A DNA stretch of 53,193 bases from Ignavibacteriaceae bacterium. GTDB taxonomy: Bacteria; Bacteroidota; Ignavibacteria; Ignavibacteriales; Ignavibacteriaceae. Position numbers and translations under genes: made by a program. The first letter of the stretch is position 1, and every line of letters starts with the position of its first letter. Below the pieces are notes generated by a model, which had not been told where the DNA came from, did no database searches, and worked only from the letters and a program-made list of their open reading frames with translations. Below, piece after piece: positions 18,046-27,916 of this stretch. The DNA lies in contig JAHBUO010000003.1 of the NCBI GenBank assembly GCA_019638025.1, positions 1 through 53,193 on the forward strand, read 5' to 3'.

Positions 18046-21000
18046 TTATTTCATTAGAATCATTTTTTTAATATCTCTGTGTTCTCCAAGTCGAACATAC
18101 AATAAATAGACTCCGGAAGAGAATTTCTCTGCATTCCATCTGATATTGTAATGCCCTGCGAGTGCAAATTCGTTCTTAAGAACTTCAACTTCACGCCCTA
18201 AAATGTCATAAACTCTTATTGATAAATCACCGTCAACTGGAAGTGCATACGAGATATTAGTTTCAGGATTAAACGGATTAGGATAATTTTGACTTATAAA
18301 AAATTCATTCGGAACAATATTACTTCCGGAAAATTCTGCATCATAACCGATTTTAAATAATCCCAAGTTATTTACAAAAGCTTTAGCGATTTTGTTCTTA
18401 TCAAATACTTGAGTTCTTATTGGTAACCACTTCTGATTTTCATTTTCTTCTGATGCTTGATAAATAAAGATTTTCCCTTCATCTATAAACTGATTAGCGT
18501 CATAGTTTATTTCGATGGAAATCGGAACATCAAAATATTTTGTCGGACTATAAGAATAAACTTTATCAAATGATATTTCATTCCGATTTTTAATCTCCAT
18601 TAATTCAGAGACAAAATAAGTTTCATCATCAACACCGTCAGGCGAGATGTGAATTCTACTTTTCTCATCCAAACTATTTATAGTCGATGAATTACCAGGT
18701 AAAACTTGCTGAATATTGAATACCCTAAATGTATCACTTTCGATTCCAAGAATTGTTTTAATCGAAACAAACATTGTGTGACTTCCCGAACTGATAAGCG
18801 TAAGAGAGCCATTATAGACAAATTTGCTGTTTCCGGTTTGTGACATTTCTATATCTTTTGTTGACGTAGGTCCGGCAACTTCCACTTTTGGAGCTTCAGA
18901 AAGTAATGTATCAGATATAACGATAACCTCAGCATACTTAGTTAATACCGGGTTCTGAAATAGAGTCGAGTATATCAGCGGTTTTGGACTATAAATAATA
19001 AAAGTGTTTTCAGAGTACCCGATATTTGCTGAACGTTCTTTATCAGTAATTCGAATTATGCAATTCTCTGATGGCGTATTTGGTACTGTCCAAACATAGC
19101 TTTTAATACCGGTTGCAAATGATTGTATATTATCTGCAATAAGATTCCAAGAATCACCATTATCAGTAGTATAATCAATTTTCACAAGATTTACATTATT
19201 GCTTTCCCACTGAATAGTTTTTCTAATCCCAACTTTTACAAGTTCGTTTGGTGTAGGATTGCTAACGGAGATACCAGGTCGATAAACTGAGAAGATTCCG
19301 CTTGTATATTTGAATGCTGAATCAACTCCATCAGTAACGCGCACCAACACTGTATTTGATGATAATAATGGAATCGTCCAATTGTAAATTGCCGGTGTTG
19401 CTGAGGTTGAGTCAACAACCAAATCCCATGATTGTCCGGAATTTGTTGAATAATGAATTTTTACCCAGTCAACATAACTTGAGTTCCACTTAATTTGATA
19501 TGTTAGACCGGCTTCCCAGTTCTCACCACCAATCGGAGATGTTAAAATTATATCCGGTTTTGCTACAGTAAATTGAACATCGGAAGTATCACCAACCGCA
19601 AGATTCGTAGTTGCAAGAATTCTTATTCGACATTGAGTTGATGTAATTGCCGGAATATTCCATGTAAATCCACCCGAATCAGCTGGTTGACTTTGGTTTA
19701 TTGCAAACCATGACGCCCCATTATTTGTGGAGAAATCAACCCTTACAGATTGAACATCATTACTTGTCCATTCAATTCTCTCATAACTTCCTGAACGCCA
19801 TACTACTGAAGTATTCGGTCTAGTCAATACCAATGAAGGTTTATAAATTGTGAAGAGATTATCGGATGTGTCTCCCCTTTCTCTATTAGTAAAATCGAGA
19901 ATTCTGATTTTACAATTCTCGGATGATACTTGAGGAACTGTCCAATTATATGTTTCTTGACTTCCCGGAACTAATGAATCAATGTTCACCCATGTTGCAC
20001 CATCATTAGTTGTGTATTGAATAATAACAAAAGTAAAGTTCGATTGAACCTCTCCATCTCTGGAAATTGGTTTAGTAAAAGAATCTTCTGCTTCTTCGGT
20101 TAAGTTATTTCTCACACTCGGATTGTTGTTTTGAAATGATGGAATTCTTACTGTCCACTTAATATCTTTTGATGAACCGGCTCTCAAATTTTCACCACCG
20201 TTTGGAGTAGTTATTGTAAGAACAGGTTCATATACAGTAAACTTAAATGGTGAAGTATATTCACTATTTGAGCTTCCATTCACACTTCTTACTCTCCAAA
20301 AATATGTGGAATTATTTGTTAAAGGGCCCAAGTTAATTTCTGTTCCGGCAATTGTAGTATCAACTATCACATTAGAAAATGCTGAGGTAGCGGCAATCTG
20401 TAATTTATAGTGAGATGCGCCAACTGCACTATTCCATTTGAAAGTCAAGTATCGTGACAAATCAACTGCATTGTTCTGTGGACTTATTAACGATGTCCCC
20501 GGTAATAATGTCGAAAAAGTAAAAGTTGGACTAAACTCACTTGGTGAATTAATATTTACTGCTCGAACTTTCCAATAATAGTTGGTAAAATAACTTAATG
20601 GACCTAGTGTATATGAAGTATCTGTTAGGACAAGATTACTGTCAACCATTTGAGTAAAAGCAATATCCTTAGCAACATACAGTTCATACCGCTCAGTTCG
20701 AGGTGATTTATTCCACTCAAGTGTAATCATCAAATTTTGATTAATAGATTGATTAAGCGGAGAAGTTAATACTACGGGATCCGGTTTCTCAATTATTGTA
20801 GTCAGTCTTCTCCAGAAACTAAAATCACTCCATCCGGCTTCATTCTCAGCACGAACTCGCCAGTAATATGTAGTTAAGTATTCTAATTGATTGATTACTT
20901 TAAATGTATCAGTTACAGCAGTATCAAGCGCTGTATAAGTAGATGATGTTGAATCACGTTTTAATTCAAACCAATATCTTTGAATGTTTCTCTGTTCGGT

Positions 21001-24000
21001 TGCTTTTCGCCATCTGAATGTTAAGTTTTCATTTGGTTGATTGATTGCATTCGCCGTCGGGGTTAATAGTGTGACCATAAAAGGTGTCCCGATTGTCTTA
21101 AATTTAAAGACACTCGAATAACTACTTGTTCCACCGACATTAATTGCTCTGACTCTCCAAAAATAAAATTCAAGATTTTGAAGTATTTGCGGTAATGTAA
21201 TTGATGTATCTACTACAGTTGAATCTTCAAAAGCATTAGTTCTAAATAGTTCATCGGTTGATATTTGAATATGATATCTTTCAGCACGTACAGCCGGTCT
21301 CCACTTAAAAGTTGTAGGTTGAATTATGCCGACTTGAATTGTATCAACCGAACCCGGCGATGAAAGAATCGGAGTTACCGGTGGCAAAATTATCGTAGTT
21401 AATTTTCTCCACGCACTAAATAATCCCCAACCTACTTCATTCTTTGCTTTTACTCGCCAAAAATAATTTGTAAGATTAATTAATCCGGAGACAGTTTTAG
21501 ATGTATCGTTTAATGTAGTATCACGTACTAATCCAACCATTGAAATTGTATCTCTAACAAGCTCAAACCAATATGTACTTACTGTTCTTTGGTCTGTTCC
21601 TTTTAACCAATTAAATGTAATTGAGACAGGAAGATTTATAGTATCAGCCGGTGGATAAACTAATGTTACCGGATAAGGAACACCCAACGTTCTAAATGAA
21701 TATATATTTGAATAATCTCCTTTGCCTCCAATATTCACGCCTCTCACACACCAATAATAAGTTGATAAATCATTAAGTGTGCTATCAATAAACTGGAAGC
21801 CAATCACAGAAGTATCTTCAACAGCAATGTTAGAGAAGAGTGAATCTTGAGAAATCTGCAAATGATAATAGTCTGCTCTTGATGCTGAATCCCACACAAA
21901 TGTTATTGGTTTTATTAAACCATCCTGGTTATCAGGTGGAGAAGTAAGGTTAACTATTGCCGGGCGTTCAATTATTGTTGTAAATTTATTCCACTTTGTA
22001 AAATCACCCCAACCGGCTTCATTATTAGCTTTGACTCGCCAATGGTATTCAGTTAAATAATTTAAATCATTTATTGAGATAAGGGTGTCCGTTAATAGAG
22101 TATCTTGAATTACAAATGAATTTGAACTACTATCTTTTGTCAATTCAAACCAATACCTACCCACTGTTTCTATTTGATCGAATGCCTTTGACCATCTAAA
22201 TGTCTGCACTGTATCTTGATGAATAGATGTATCAACAGGCCATATTAAATTAACAACAGTCGGAACCCCTAATGTTCTAAATGTAAACACTTCAGAATAA
22301 TCACCAATTCCACCGATATTCTTTCCCCTCACACGCCAATAATAATTAGTCAAGTTCTGAAGAATTGGCAAGTCAATACTTGTCGAGATAATAGTTGTAT
22401 CAGTAAAAACTATTGTGCCGAAAGCTGTGTCTGATGCAACTTCCACCTCATACTTTTCAGCTCTTGATGATACTTCCCACTCAAGTGTTATTGGTTGAAC
22501 ATTACCGACACTATTATTAATTGGGGTTGTTAATACTATTTGAGATGGTTTTTCAATTATTGTCTTGAATTTTGACCAGTTTGTAAATTCACTCCATCCG
22601 GCTTCGTTTTGTGAAGTCACTCTCCAATAATACTCAGTAAAGTATGTCAATCCATTAACAGTGATTGTTGTATCGGTTAAGGTTGAATCATTTGTAACAT
22701 ATAGAGATGATGATGTATCTGTAGTTAATTGGAACCAATAATTACTTACTGTTTCGAGTATCCGGTCTTCTGATTTTGTCCAATAAAAATCAACATTAAG
22801 CGGGACATGTATCGAATCATTCTTTGGAACTAATAAATCAACTATTGTTGGAACTCCCAAAGTTCTAAATGAGAATACTTGAGAATAATCACCCATTCCA
22901 CCGATATTCTTTGCACGAACTCTCCAGAAATATGTAGTTAGATTTTCCAAAGTAGGCAAAATCAATGTTGTATCAGTTAATGTTGTGTCGCTGAAAGCAA
23001 GCGTTTGAAATGTTTCAGATTTTGAAACTTCGAGTTCATATTTGGTATAGCGTTCAGCATGGTGCCATTCAAGTGTCACAGGTTGAACTAACCCTACGCT
23101 ATTATCTACCGGTGTTGATAATTGGGGGACTGTTGGCTTTTCGATTATTGTCGTTGTTTTCCAGACTTCACTCCAATCTCCCCAGCCAGTTTCATTTTTT
23201 GCTCTCACTCTCCAGTAATATTCTGTTAAATAACTTAGTGAGTTGATTGTTGTTGTCGTATCGGTTAAGGTGGAATCATTTACTCCTAATGTAACAAATA
23301 AACTATCTGTCGATAATTGGAATTGATAGTTCTGTATCGTCTCTATTCTCTCATTTGCTTTCGTCCATCTAAATAATAATCCATTTATTGCTTGATTTAC
23401 TGAATTATTTATCGGGGTCACCAAACTACTAGCATATGGATTCCCCAATGTTGAGAAGTTCCTCTTTTCACTCCAATCACTTTCTCCTCCTACATTTATC
23501 CCCTTTACTCGCCAGTAGTATTTTGTATAATCATTCAATGTTGGAAGTAGTAGTGTTGTATCGGTTAAGGTTGAATCGTTTACCAAAAATGTTGAGAACA
23601 AACTATCTATCGATAGTTGGAAAATATACTTCTCCACTCTTAATGAACTGTTCCATTTCGATGTGATTGGATTCAGTAATCCTTTACTATCATTTATCGG
23701 TGATGCTAATACCGGGACTGTTGGCTTCTCGATTATTGTTCGGAACCTTGAAAATGTTGTCCAGCCTGAATTACCAAATGCATTTACACTTCTTACTCGC
23801 CAATAATAATCAGTTAAATATTGTAAAAGTGGAAGCGTTAAAGAGGTATCACTCACACCAAAATAATCTGTAGAGGTTACAAAATTAGAATCAGTTCCAA
23901 ACTGCAAGTCAAATGTTACCCGTCGAGCTGCTTCACTCCATATTAAATCAGTTGTTAGTGCATTATTAATCGATTTGTCAACTGGAGAAATAAGTATAGG

Positions 24001-24681
24001 TTTAACCGGTTTTTCAAGTGCAGTGGTGAATCGCCAAATATCTGAAAAATCCCCCCAACCAATTTCATTCTTAGACTTTACTCTCCAAAAATATGTCTGG
24101 TCTTCATCAAGTGATGTAACATCATAACTTGAATCAGCAATTGTTGAATCAATAATTAGAGAGGTATTAAAAGTTGAGTCATCACTTATCTCAAACCAAT
24201 ACTTGATGGTTGTTATAAAGTTGGATGAATCAGAATGATTCCATTTTAATGTTGAAGTTGTTGGAACATTAAGAGCCAAATTAAATGGAGAGTTTAAAAG
24301 AATTTTTTCGGGTAAGTCGAGTGTTGATAAACTCCAAAAATGGCTTTCCGCAAATCCTGAATCGTTTACTGCCTTCACACGCCAATAGAAAGTAGTTCCG
24401 AGGTCAAGATTATTAAGAATAATTGAAGTATCAGTTAAAGTTGAATCAACTAAAAAAGTCGAGAAAGTTGAATCATCTGAAAGCTGAAAAACATAATTCA
24501 TTGCTGAATCCGATATGAACCAAATAAATTCAATAGGATTGAGTAGTTTATTCTTCCCACTATCGGGAGAAACTAAAATTGGAGTTGATGGTAAATGCGA
24601 ACTATCTTCTTTGTAATCAGAAAATTTCTGCCCAAAATTGAATACGGTAAGAAGAAATAGAATTGCAATGAGTTTTTTCAT
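18046..24681 (-). CDS. Giant FnIII/Kre9-repeat T9SS surface protein
   Basis: A protein of about 2211 residues. Signal peptide (MKKLIAILFLLTVFNFGQ); about 15 fibronectin-III-like repeats of 92-101 residues (about 30-1487); four Kre9-like (Ser-Thr-rich membrane family) repeats (about 1488-1900) with motifs such as TTPNGGENL and YTTNDGATWVNI; a C-terminal region of about 230 residues with SPDGVDDETYF; and a T9SS tail with QNYPNPFNPETNISY. ATG 24681 is preferred to in-frame GTG 24690. Each FnIII unit ends YYWRVRAxN...F.T. It is probably a long stalk, adhesin or filament on the cell surface. A TPR lipoprotein lies directly downstream. No enzyme domain seen. Confidence 0.9.
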   Translation of the reverse strand: MKKLIAILFLLTVFNFGQKFSDYKEDSSHLPSTPILVSPDSGKNKLLNPIEFIWFISDSAMNYVFQLSDDSTFSTFLVDSTLTDTSIILNNLDLGTTFYWRVKAVNDSGFAESHFWSLSTLDLPEKILLNSPFNLALNVPTTSTLKWNHSDSSNFITTIKYWFEISDDSTFNTSLIIDSTIADSSYDVTSLDEDQTYFWRVKSKNEIGWGDFSDIWRFTTALEKPVKPILISPVDKSINNALTTDLIWSEAARRVTFDLQFGTDSNFVTSTDYFGVSDTSLTLPLLQYLTDYYWRVRSVNAFGNSGWTTFSRFRTIIEKPTVPVLASPINDSKGLLNPITSKWNSSLRVEKYIFQLSIDSLFSTFLVNDSTLTDTTLLLPTLNDYTKYYWRVKGINVGGESDWSEKRNFSTLGNPYASSLVTPINNSVNQAINGLLFRWTKANERIETIQNYQFQLSTDSLFVTLGVNDSTLTDTTTTINSLSYLTEYYWRVRAKNETGWGDWSEVWKTTTIIEKPTVPQLSTPVDNSVGLVQPVTLEWHHAERYTKYELEVSKSETFQTLAFSDTTLTDTTLILPTLENLTTYFWRVRAKNIGGMGDYSQVFSFRTLGVPTIVDLLVPKNDSIHVPLNVDFYWTKSEDRILETVSNYWFQLTTDTSSSLYVTNDSTLTDTTITVNGLTYFTEYYWRVTSQNEAGWSEFTNWSKFKTIIEKPSQIVLTTPINNSVGNVQPITLEWEVSSRAEKYEVEVASDTAFGTIVFTDTTIISTSIDLPILQNLTNYYWRVRGKNIGGIGDYSEVFTFRTLGVPTVVNLIWPVDTSIHQDTVQTFRWSKAFDQIETVGRYWFELTKDSSSNSFVIQDTLLTDTLISINDLNYLTEYHWRVKANNEAGWGDFTKWNKFTTIIERPAIVNLTSPPDNQDGLIKPITFVWDSASRADYYHLQISQDSLFSNIAVEDTSVIGFQFIDSTLNDLSTYYWCVRGVNIGGKGDYSNIYSFRTLGVPYPVTLVYPPADTINLPVSITFNWLKGTDQRTVSTYWFELVRDTISMVGLVRDTTLNDTSKTVSGLINLTNYFWRVKAKNEVGWGLFSAWRKLTTIILPPVTPILSSPGSVDTIQVGIIQPTTFKWRPAVRAERYHIQISTDELFRTNAFEDSTVVDTSITLPQILQNLEFYFWRVRAINVGGTSSYSSVFKFKTIGTPFMVTLLTPTANAINQPNENLTFRWRKATEQRNIQRYWFELKRDSTSSTYTALDTAVTDTFKVINQLEYLTTYYWRVRAENEAGWSDFSFWRRLTTIIEKPDPVVLTSPLNQSINQNLMITLEWNKSPRTERYELYVAKDIAFTQMVDSNLVLTDTSYTLGPLSYFTNYYWKVRAVNINSPSEFSPTFTFSTLLPGTSLISPQNNAVDLSRYLTFKWNSAVGASHYKLQIAATSAFSNVIVDTTIAGTEINLGPLTNNSTYFWRVRSVNGSSNSEYTSPFKFTVYEPVLTITTPNGGENLRAGSSKDIKWTVRIPSFQNNNPSVRNNLTEEAEDSFTKPISRDGEVQSNFTFVIIQYTTNDGATWVNIDSLVPGSQETYNWTVPQVSSENCKIRILDFTNRERGDTSDNLFTIYKPSLVLTRPNTSVVWRSGSYERIEWTSNDVQSVRVDFSTNNGASWFAINQSQPADSGGFTWNIPAITSTQCRIRILATTNLAVGDTSDVQFTVAKPDIILTSPIGGENWEAGLTYQIKWNSSYVDWVKIHYSTNSGQSWDLVVDSTSATPAIYNWTIPLLSSNTVLVRVTDGVDSAFKYTSGIFSVYRPGISVSNPTPNELVKVGIRKTIQWESNNVNLVKIDYTTDNGDSWNLIADNIQSFATGIKSYVWTVPNTPSENCIIRITDKERSANIGYSENTFIIYSPKPLIYSTLFQNPVLTKYAEVIVISDTLLSEAPKVEVAGPTSTKDIEMSQTGNSKFVYNGSLTLISSGSHTMFVSIKTILGIESDTFRVFNIQQVLPGNSSTINSLDEKSRIHISPDGVDDETYFVSELMEIKNRNEISFDKVYSYSPTKYFDVPISIEINYDANQFIDEGKIFIYQASEENENQKWLPIRTQVFDKNKIAKAFVNNLGLFKIGYDAEFSGSNIVPNEFFISQNYPNPFNPETNISYALPVDGDLSIRVYDILGREVEVLKNEFALAGHYNIRWNAEKFSSGVYLLYVRLGEHRDIKKMILMK
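18985..20229 (-). repeat. Four Kre9-like repeats in the giant protein
   Basis: Four units of about 93-128 residues, each with a TxPNGGExW start, an IxWxS strand, a YSTNxGxSW segment and a YxWTIP segment. The first unit carries an extra stretch of about 38 residues, rich in Asn, Ser and Glu, between its IKWT and YTTNDG parts. Confidence 0.8.
20230..24610 (-). repeat. Array of about 15 FnIII-like repeats in an A-B pattern
   Basis: Units of 92-101 residues. From about the third unit on they alternate. One type has RYWFELxxD and NEAGWGDFxxWxxFTTIIEKP; the other has LEWxxxxRxxxY and NIGGxGDYSxxFxFRTLGVP. The growth unit is therefore a pair of about 197 residues (about 590 bp). Confidence 0.85.
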
Positions 24682-24872
24682 AAGTAACACTCACTTAATT
24701 TCAAATATTCATTTATTTGATATTGAGGAATAAGATACTTGCAATATCCTTCCTCTTAAAATCTCTCTTAAACTTTTGCCCCAATATAGGAAGAATCACA
24801 CTATTTGTCTGTGATCTACCTCATGGCAATTGATTCAGAAAGAAAATGCCCATTGCAAAAATAAGAGACTTT

Positions 24873-26360
24873 CTAATGAATCAAAATCCCTAGCACTAAA
24901 TATATTAGTGCAGTTATTGCTCCGGCGAAAAGTGCATAAGGTAGCTGGGTTTTTACATGGTCAATGTGATCACTTGCAGAAGCCATAGACGATATAATTG
25001 TAGTATCTGAAATTGGCGAACAATGATCCCCAAATACGCCACCGCCAAGTGCCGCTGCAATTGTTAGATAGAGATTTGCTCCAAGTGTATCAGCCATCGG
25101 AACACCAATTGCAATCATGATAGCAAAAGTTCCCCAACTCGTTCCGGTTGAGAATGCGATTACACATCCGACAAGAAAAATAATCACTGGAACAAAGTTG
25201 GGAGATAACCAATCTTTGGTAATCTCGGCAGTATAAATTCCCGTACCAAGTTCGCGACATACTGTCCCGATAGCAAATGCAAGCATCATTATTAACGCAA
25301 GTGGAATTAATCCGCTAATCCCCTTAAATATTAAATCAATGACTTCGTTGAACGAAAATATCTTTTGTGACATGTATAAAACCGAAGCAACTGAAATTGA
25401 GGTTAAAACAGAATATAGAACTGAAGTTGAACCGGAACCTTTACCCAAAGAATAAAACAATTGTTCATACCAAGGCAAACTCTGAATGTTCGGAACTTGA
25501 TTCCATCCCGTTAAAACTAGCATCAATGGCATCATAGCCACCATCACAGCGATGGGCAAAATCATATTAATTGCTCTTTCTGGAGAATTCGGCTTCTTCT
25601 CAAGCGAAATAACATCAGATGAAATAAGGGGCTTTGCGTCATCACGAAGAACTTTACCTTCACTCATAGCCCGTAATTCAGCTTTTTTCATCGGTCCAAA
25701 ATCTTTTCCGGTAAGGATAACAATCAGAACAGTAATAGCTGCCAACATCGGATAAAAATTGAAGGGAAATGCTCCGACTAAAATTATAAGTGGATTACCA
25801 AATCCCTGAGCAGCTAAAAGCCCCATAATATAAGCTCCCCAAGCGTTAAGTGGAATCAAAATACAAGTGGGTGCAGAAATGGAATCTGTTATATAAGCTA
25901 ATTTTTCGCGTGGTATTTTAAGTTTATCAAAAATTGGTCTATATAAAGTCCCAACGGTAAGTGCATTAATACTCGATTCAACAAAAATTAAGCTCCCTGT
26001 TCCCCAAGCCATTAATTGTACAATTTTTCTACTTCTCCCACTACTTTTACTTTCGAGTTTCTGAAGATAATTTGAAATCAGGTTTATAAATCCGGCTACT
26101 CCGCCTGACCTTTGAATAAATGCAATCAAAGCTCCAACTAAACAACTGAACATGATTGTTCGTGTATTTCCTGCATCTTTAAAAACATCTACCAAAGCTT
26201 GAATAGTTGAGGTTGTACCTGTTAAAAGATTTCCATCGCTTAGAATAACCCATCCGAGCCATATTCCGAATAACAGAGAAACGAAAACTTGTCTTGTTTT
26301 AATAGCCATTATGATAGCTATAAAGGGAGGGAGTAATGACCAAAAACCGTGATGTTCCAT
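24873..26360 (-). CDS. NhaC-family Na+/H+ antiporter-type transporter
   Basis: A 495-residue membrane protein of the NhaC family (PF03553), with about 11-12 membrane helices. Family marks are the N-terminal SLLPPFIAIIMAIKTRQV and GIWLGW, the re-entrant-like GVFGDHCSPISDTTI segment near residue 445, and FSTGTSWGTFAIM near 405. Members exchange Na+ or an organic substrate for protons or another substrate; some move amino acids or hydroxy acids. An NhaC-type gene is often found with ornithine-degradation genes, and a B12 mutase cluster lies about 4 kb away on the same strand, so a role as amino-acid exchanger is possible (inference). Ion or substrate not decided by sequence. Confidence 0.88.
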   Translation of the reverse strand: MEHHGFWSLLPPFIAIIMAIKTRQVFVSLLFGIWLGWVILSDGNLLTGTTSTIQALVDVFKDAGNTRTIMFSCLVGALIAFIQRSGGVAGFINLISNYLQKLESKSSGRSRKIVQLMAWGTGSLIFVESSINALTVGTLYRPIFDKLKIPREKLAYITDSISAPTCILIPLNAWGAYIMGLLAAQGFGNPLIILVGAFPFNFYPMLAAITVLIVILTGKDFGPMKKAELRAMSEGKVLRDDAKPLISSDVISLEKKPNSPERAINMILPIAVMVAMMPLMLVLTGWNQVPNIQSLPWYEQLFYSLGKGSGSTSVLYSVLTSISVASVLYMSQKIFSFNEVIDLIFKGISGLIPLALIMMLAFAIGTVCRELGTGIYTAEITKDWLSPNFVPVIIFLVGCVIAFSTGTSWGTFAIMIAIGVPMADTLGANLYLTIAAALGGGVFGDHCSPISDTTIISSMASASDHIDHVKTQLPYALFAGAITALIYLVLGILIH

Positions 26361-26450
26361 TTGAAGCCTTACTTAATATTGATTAGGTGTTCAATTGAAA
26401 AATTCAATTAGAATTTCTTTACTAAAACTGGTTTAAGTTAATAAATAGTC

Positions 26451-27851
26451 TTAGAGAAACAAACCGTTTACCGATTCGAAATTTATGTTGTTATAATCTA
26501 TTAAAAAACCATTGATGATAACATACTTAGTTATTTTTTCCTCTTTAAGAATAAAATTTGCAGGTTTAGAAATTATTAATTTTTCGTCAAGTGAAAATTC
26601 ATTTCTGATAACATTTATTGGATACCGAACATATTTGTCTAATCTTGAAAAGTCGTTTAATGATAAAAACAGAATATCATTCTGAAGATACTCACGTATC
26701 ACTCCACTATTAAGTTCATTGTAATTTAATTTTAAAGATTCATCTGAGTACTTAGGAAAATGAAGACTATAATTTTCGCAACTAACTTCTTCAATCCCAT
26801 AGAATGGTGATAAATCACCTACCGCCTCAACAGAAGAAACGTAATACGAACTTCTATCATTATCATCAAAATGAAATTCCCTATTGATTGCGATATCAAC
26901 AATAGATTCAGTTGAATTTATTTTGAGCTTTACTTTCCGAAGAATTAAATCAAACAAAAATTTTCCGTTGTAAGGGGTTTCAAAATACTTTCGGGAGTCA
27001 TTCTCAATAAAATTTTCTGCGATTCTACTCATTGCAAAAAGAAGTACTAAAAAATTAAGTTTTCTCAAATACGATTTCTCTAAATCATTTTGCCATCTTC
27101 CGGCTTCAACAAGGATAGTGCTGATACCTCTACCGGCTATTGTATCACCAAATGATCGCGGTTCATAATCATCAGAATATCGTGTGATTCTACTTTCAGT
27201 ATAGTCGCTTAATAATTTAATAATTCCTGATAATAAATTAATAGCCTTCTCTCTTGTGGGATCTACAGTTTTTGCATCATCAAAAGCGGGAGCTAAAAAT
27301 GAGAGCGCAACAACCTTATCGTTTCCACCGACTGACCACCGATAATCTTGATCATGCATATTAAATGCAAAATCCGGTTTGATATCTTCAACAGCTTTTA
27401 ATAATATTTTAGCTTCAGGCGATTGGAGAGACTTTGCATCTCGATTGATATCTATGCCTTGAGCATTAAAGCGTATAAATTTTTCGGCTCCATCAGGGTT
27501 TAGCATCGGTATGAAATATAAAGTTAACTCTTGAAGAATTTTTTCTTTAACAAACAATTCATTACTTGAGTACTCAAAAAAATTAAACAAGTCAACAAAA
27601 GCTGATGTAGCGGTCGATTCATCACCATGCATTTGTGACCAAAGAAGAACTTTCTTTTTCCCGCTTCCAATTTTATAAAGAAAAATTTGTCGATACTCAA
27701 CTGAAGTACCCAACAAATTTTTCTTGATAACATTAGAATTATCAAACTTTTTTAATACCAACATCAGGTCAGAATGCGAATATCTTCTGTTGGTGAGCAT
27801 TGGCTCTTTATAATTGTCGTATATATGAAATAGTTGTTGTATGAAATCCAT
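26451..27851 (-). CDS. M14-family zinc carboxypeptidase
   Basis: A metallopeptidase of about 466 residues with no signal peptide. Zinc ligands His75 and Glu78 (QMHGDES) and His166 (FNMHDQD), substrate-binding DINRD near 134-138 and the catalytic Glu249 (ILVEAGR) are present, numbered from ATG 27851. That start is chosen because the in-frame GTG at 27881 lies inside the terminator hairpin of the upstream gene. Family members remove C-terminal residues from peptides or cleave cell-wall peptides. Without a signal peptide it probably acts in the cytoplasm on peptides or amino-acid conjugates. The C-terminal 180 residues are not recognised. It sits next to an NhaC-type transporter. Confidence 0.85.
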   Translation of the reverse strand: MDFIQQLFHIYDNYKEPMLTNRRYSHSDLMLVLKKFDNSNVIKKNLLGTSVEYRQIFLYKIGSGKKKVLLWSQMHGDESTATSAFVDLFNFFEYSSNELFVKEKILQELTLYFIPMLNPDGAEKFIRFNAQGIDINRDAKSLQSPEAKILLKAVEDIKPDFAFNMHDQDYRWSVGGNDKVVALSFLAPAFDDAKTVDPTREKAINLLSGIIKLLSDYTESRITRYSDDYEPRSFGDTIAGRGISTILVEAGRWQNDLEKSYLRKLNFLVLLFAMSRIAENFIENDSRKYFETPYNGKFLFDLILRKVKLKINSTESIVDIAINREFHFDDNDRSSYYVSSVEAVGDLSPFYGIEEVSCENYSLHFPKYSDESLKLNYNELNSGVIREYLQNDILFLSLNDFSRLDKYVRYPINVIRNEFSLDEKLIISKPANFILKEEKITKYVIINGFLIDYNNINFESVNGLFL

Positions 27852-27864
27852 CTTTGATTCGAAT

Positions 27865-27898
27865 AAAAAATAATGAGCCACTCGAAATGGAGTGGCTC
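27865..27898 (-). terminator. Intrinsic terminator after the FG-GAP gene
   Basis: A perfect 9-bp stem (GAGCCACTC at 27875-27883 on the plus strand, GAGTGGCTC at 27890-27898) with a six-base loop, followed on the minus strand by ATTATTTTTTATTC. Confidence 0.8.
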
Positions 27899-27916
27899 AA
27901 GAAAAGAAATTAATTA

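Noticed and set aside
20230..24610. Regular DNA repeats that could suggest a CRISPR array or satellite
   Set aside because: The period is about 290-590 bp, copies are diverged and all keep one reading frame, so they are protein repeats.
24691..24872. The 182-bp gap before the giant gene as a site for a small gene or RNA
   Set aside because: AT-rich with no frame of note and no strong stem-loop; it probably holds just the promoter.
27852..27881. GTG start 10 codons upstream for the M14 peptidase
   Set aside because: It lies within the terminator stem of the FG-GAP gene; ATG 27851 fits the protein better.
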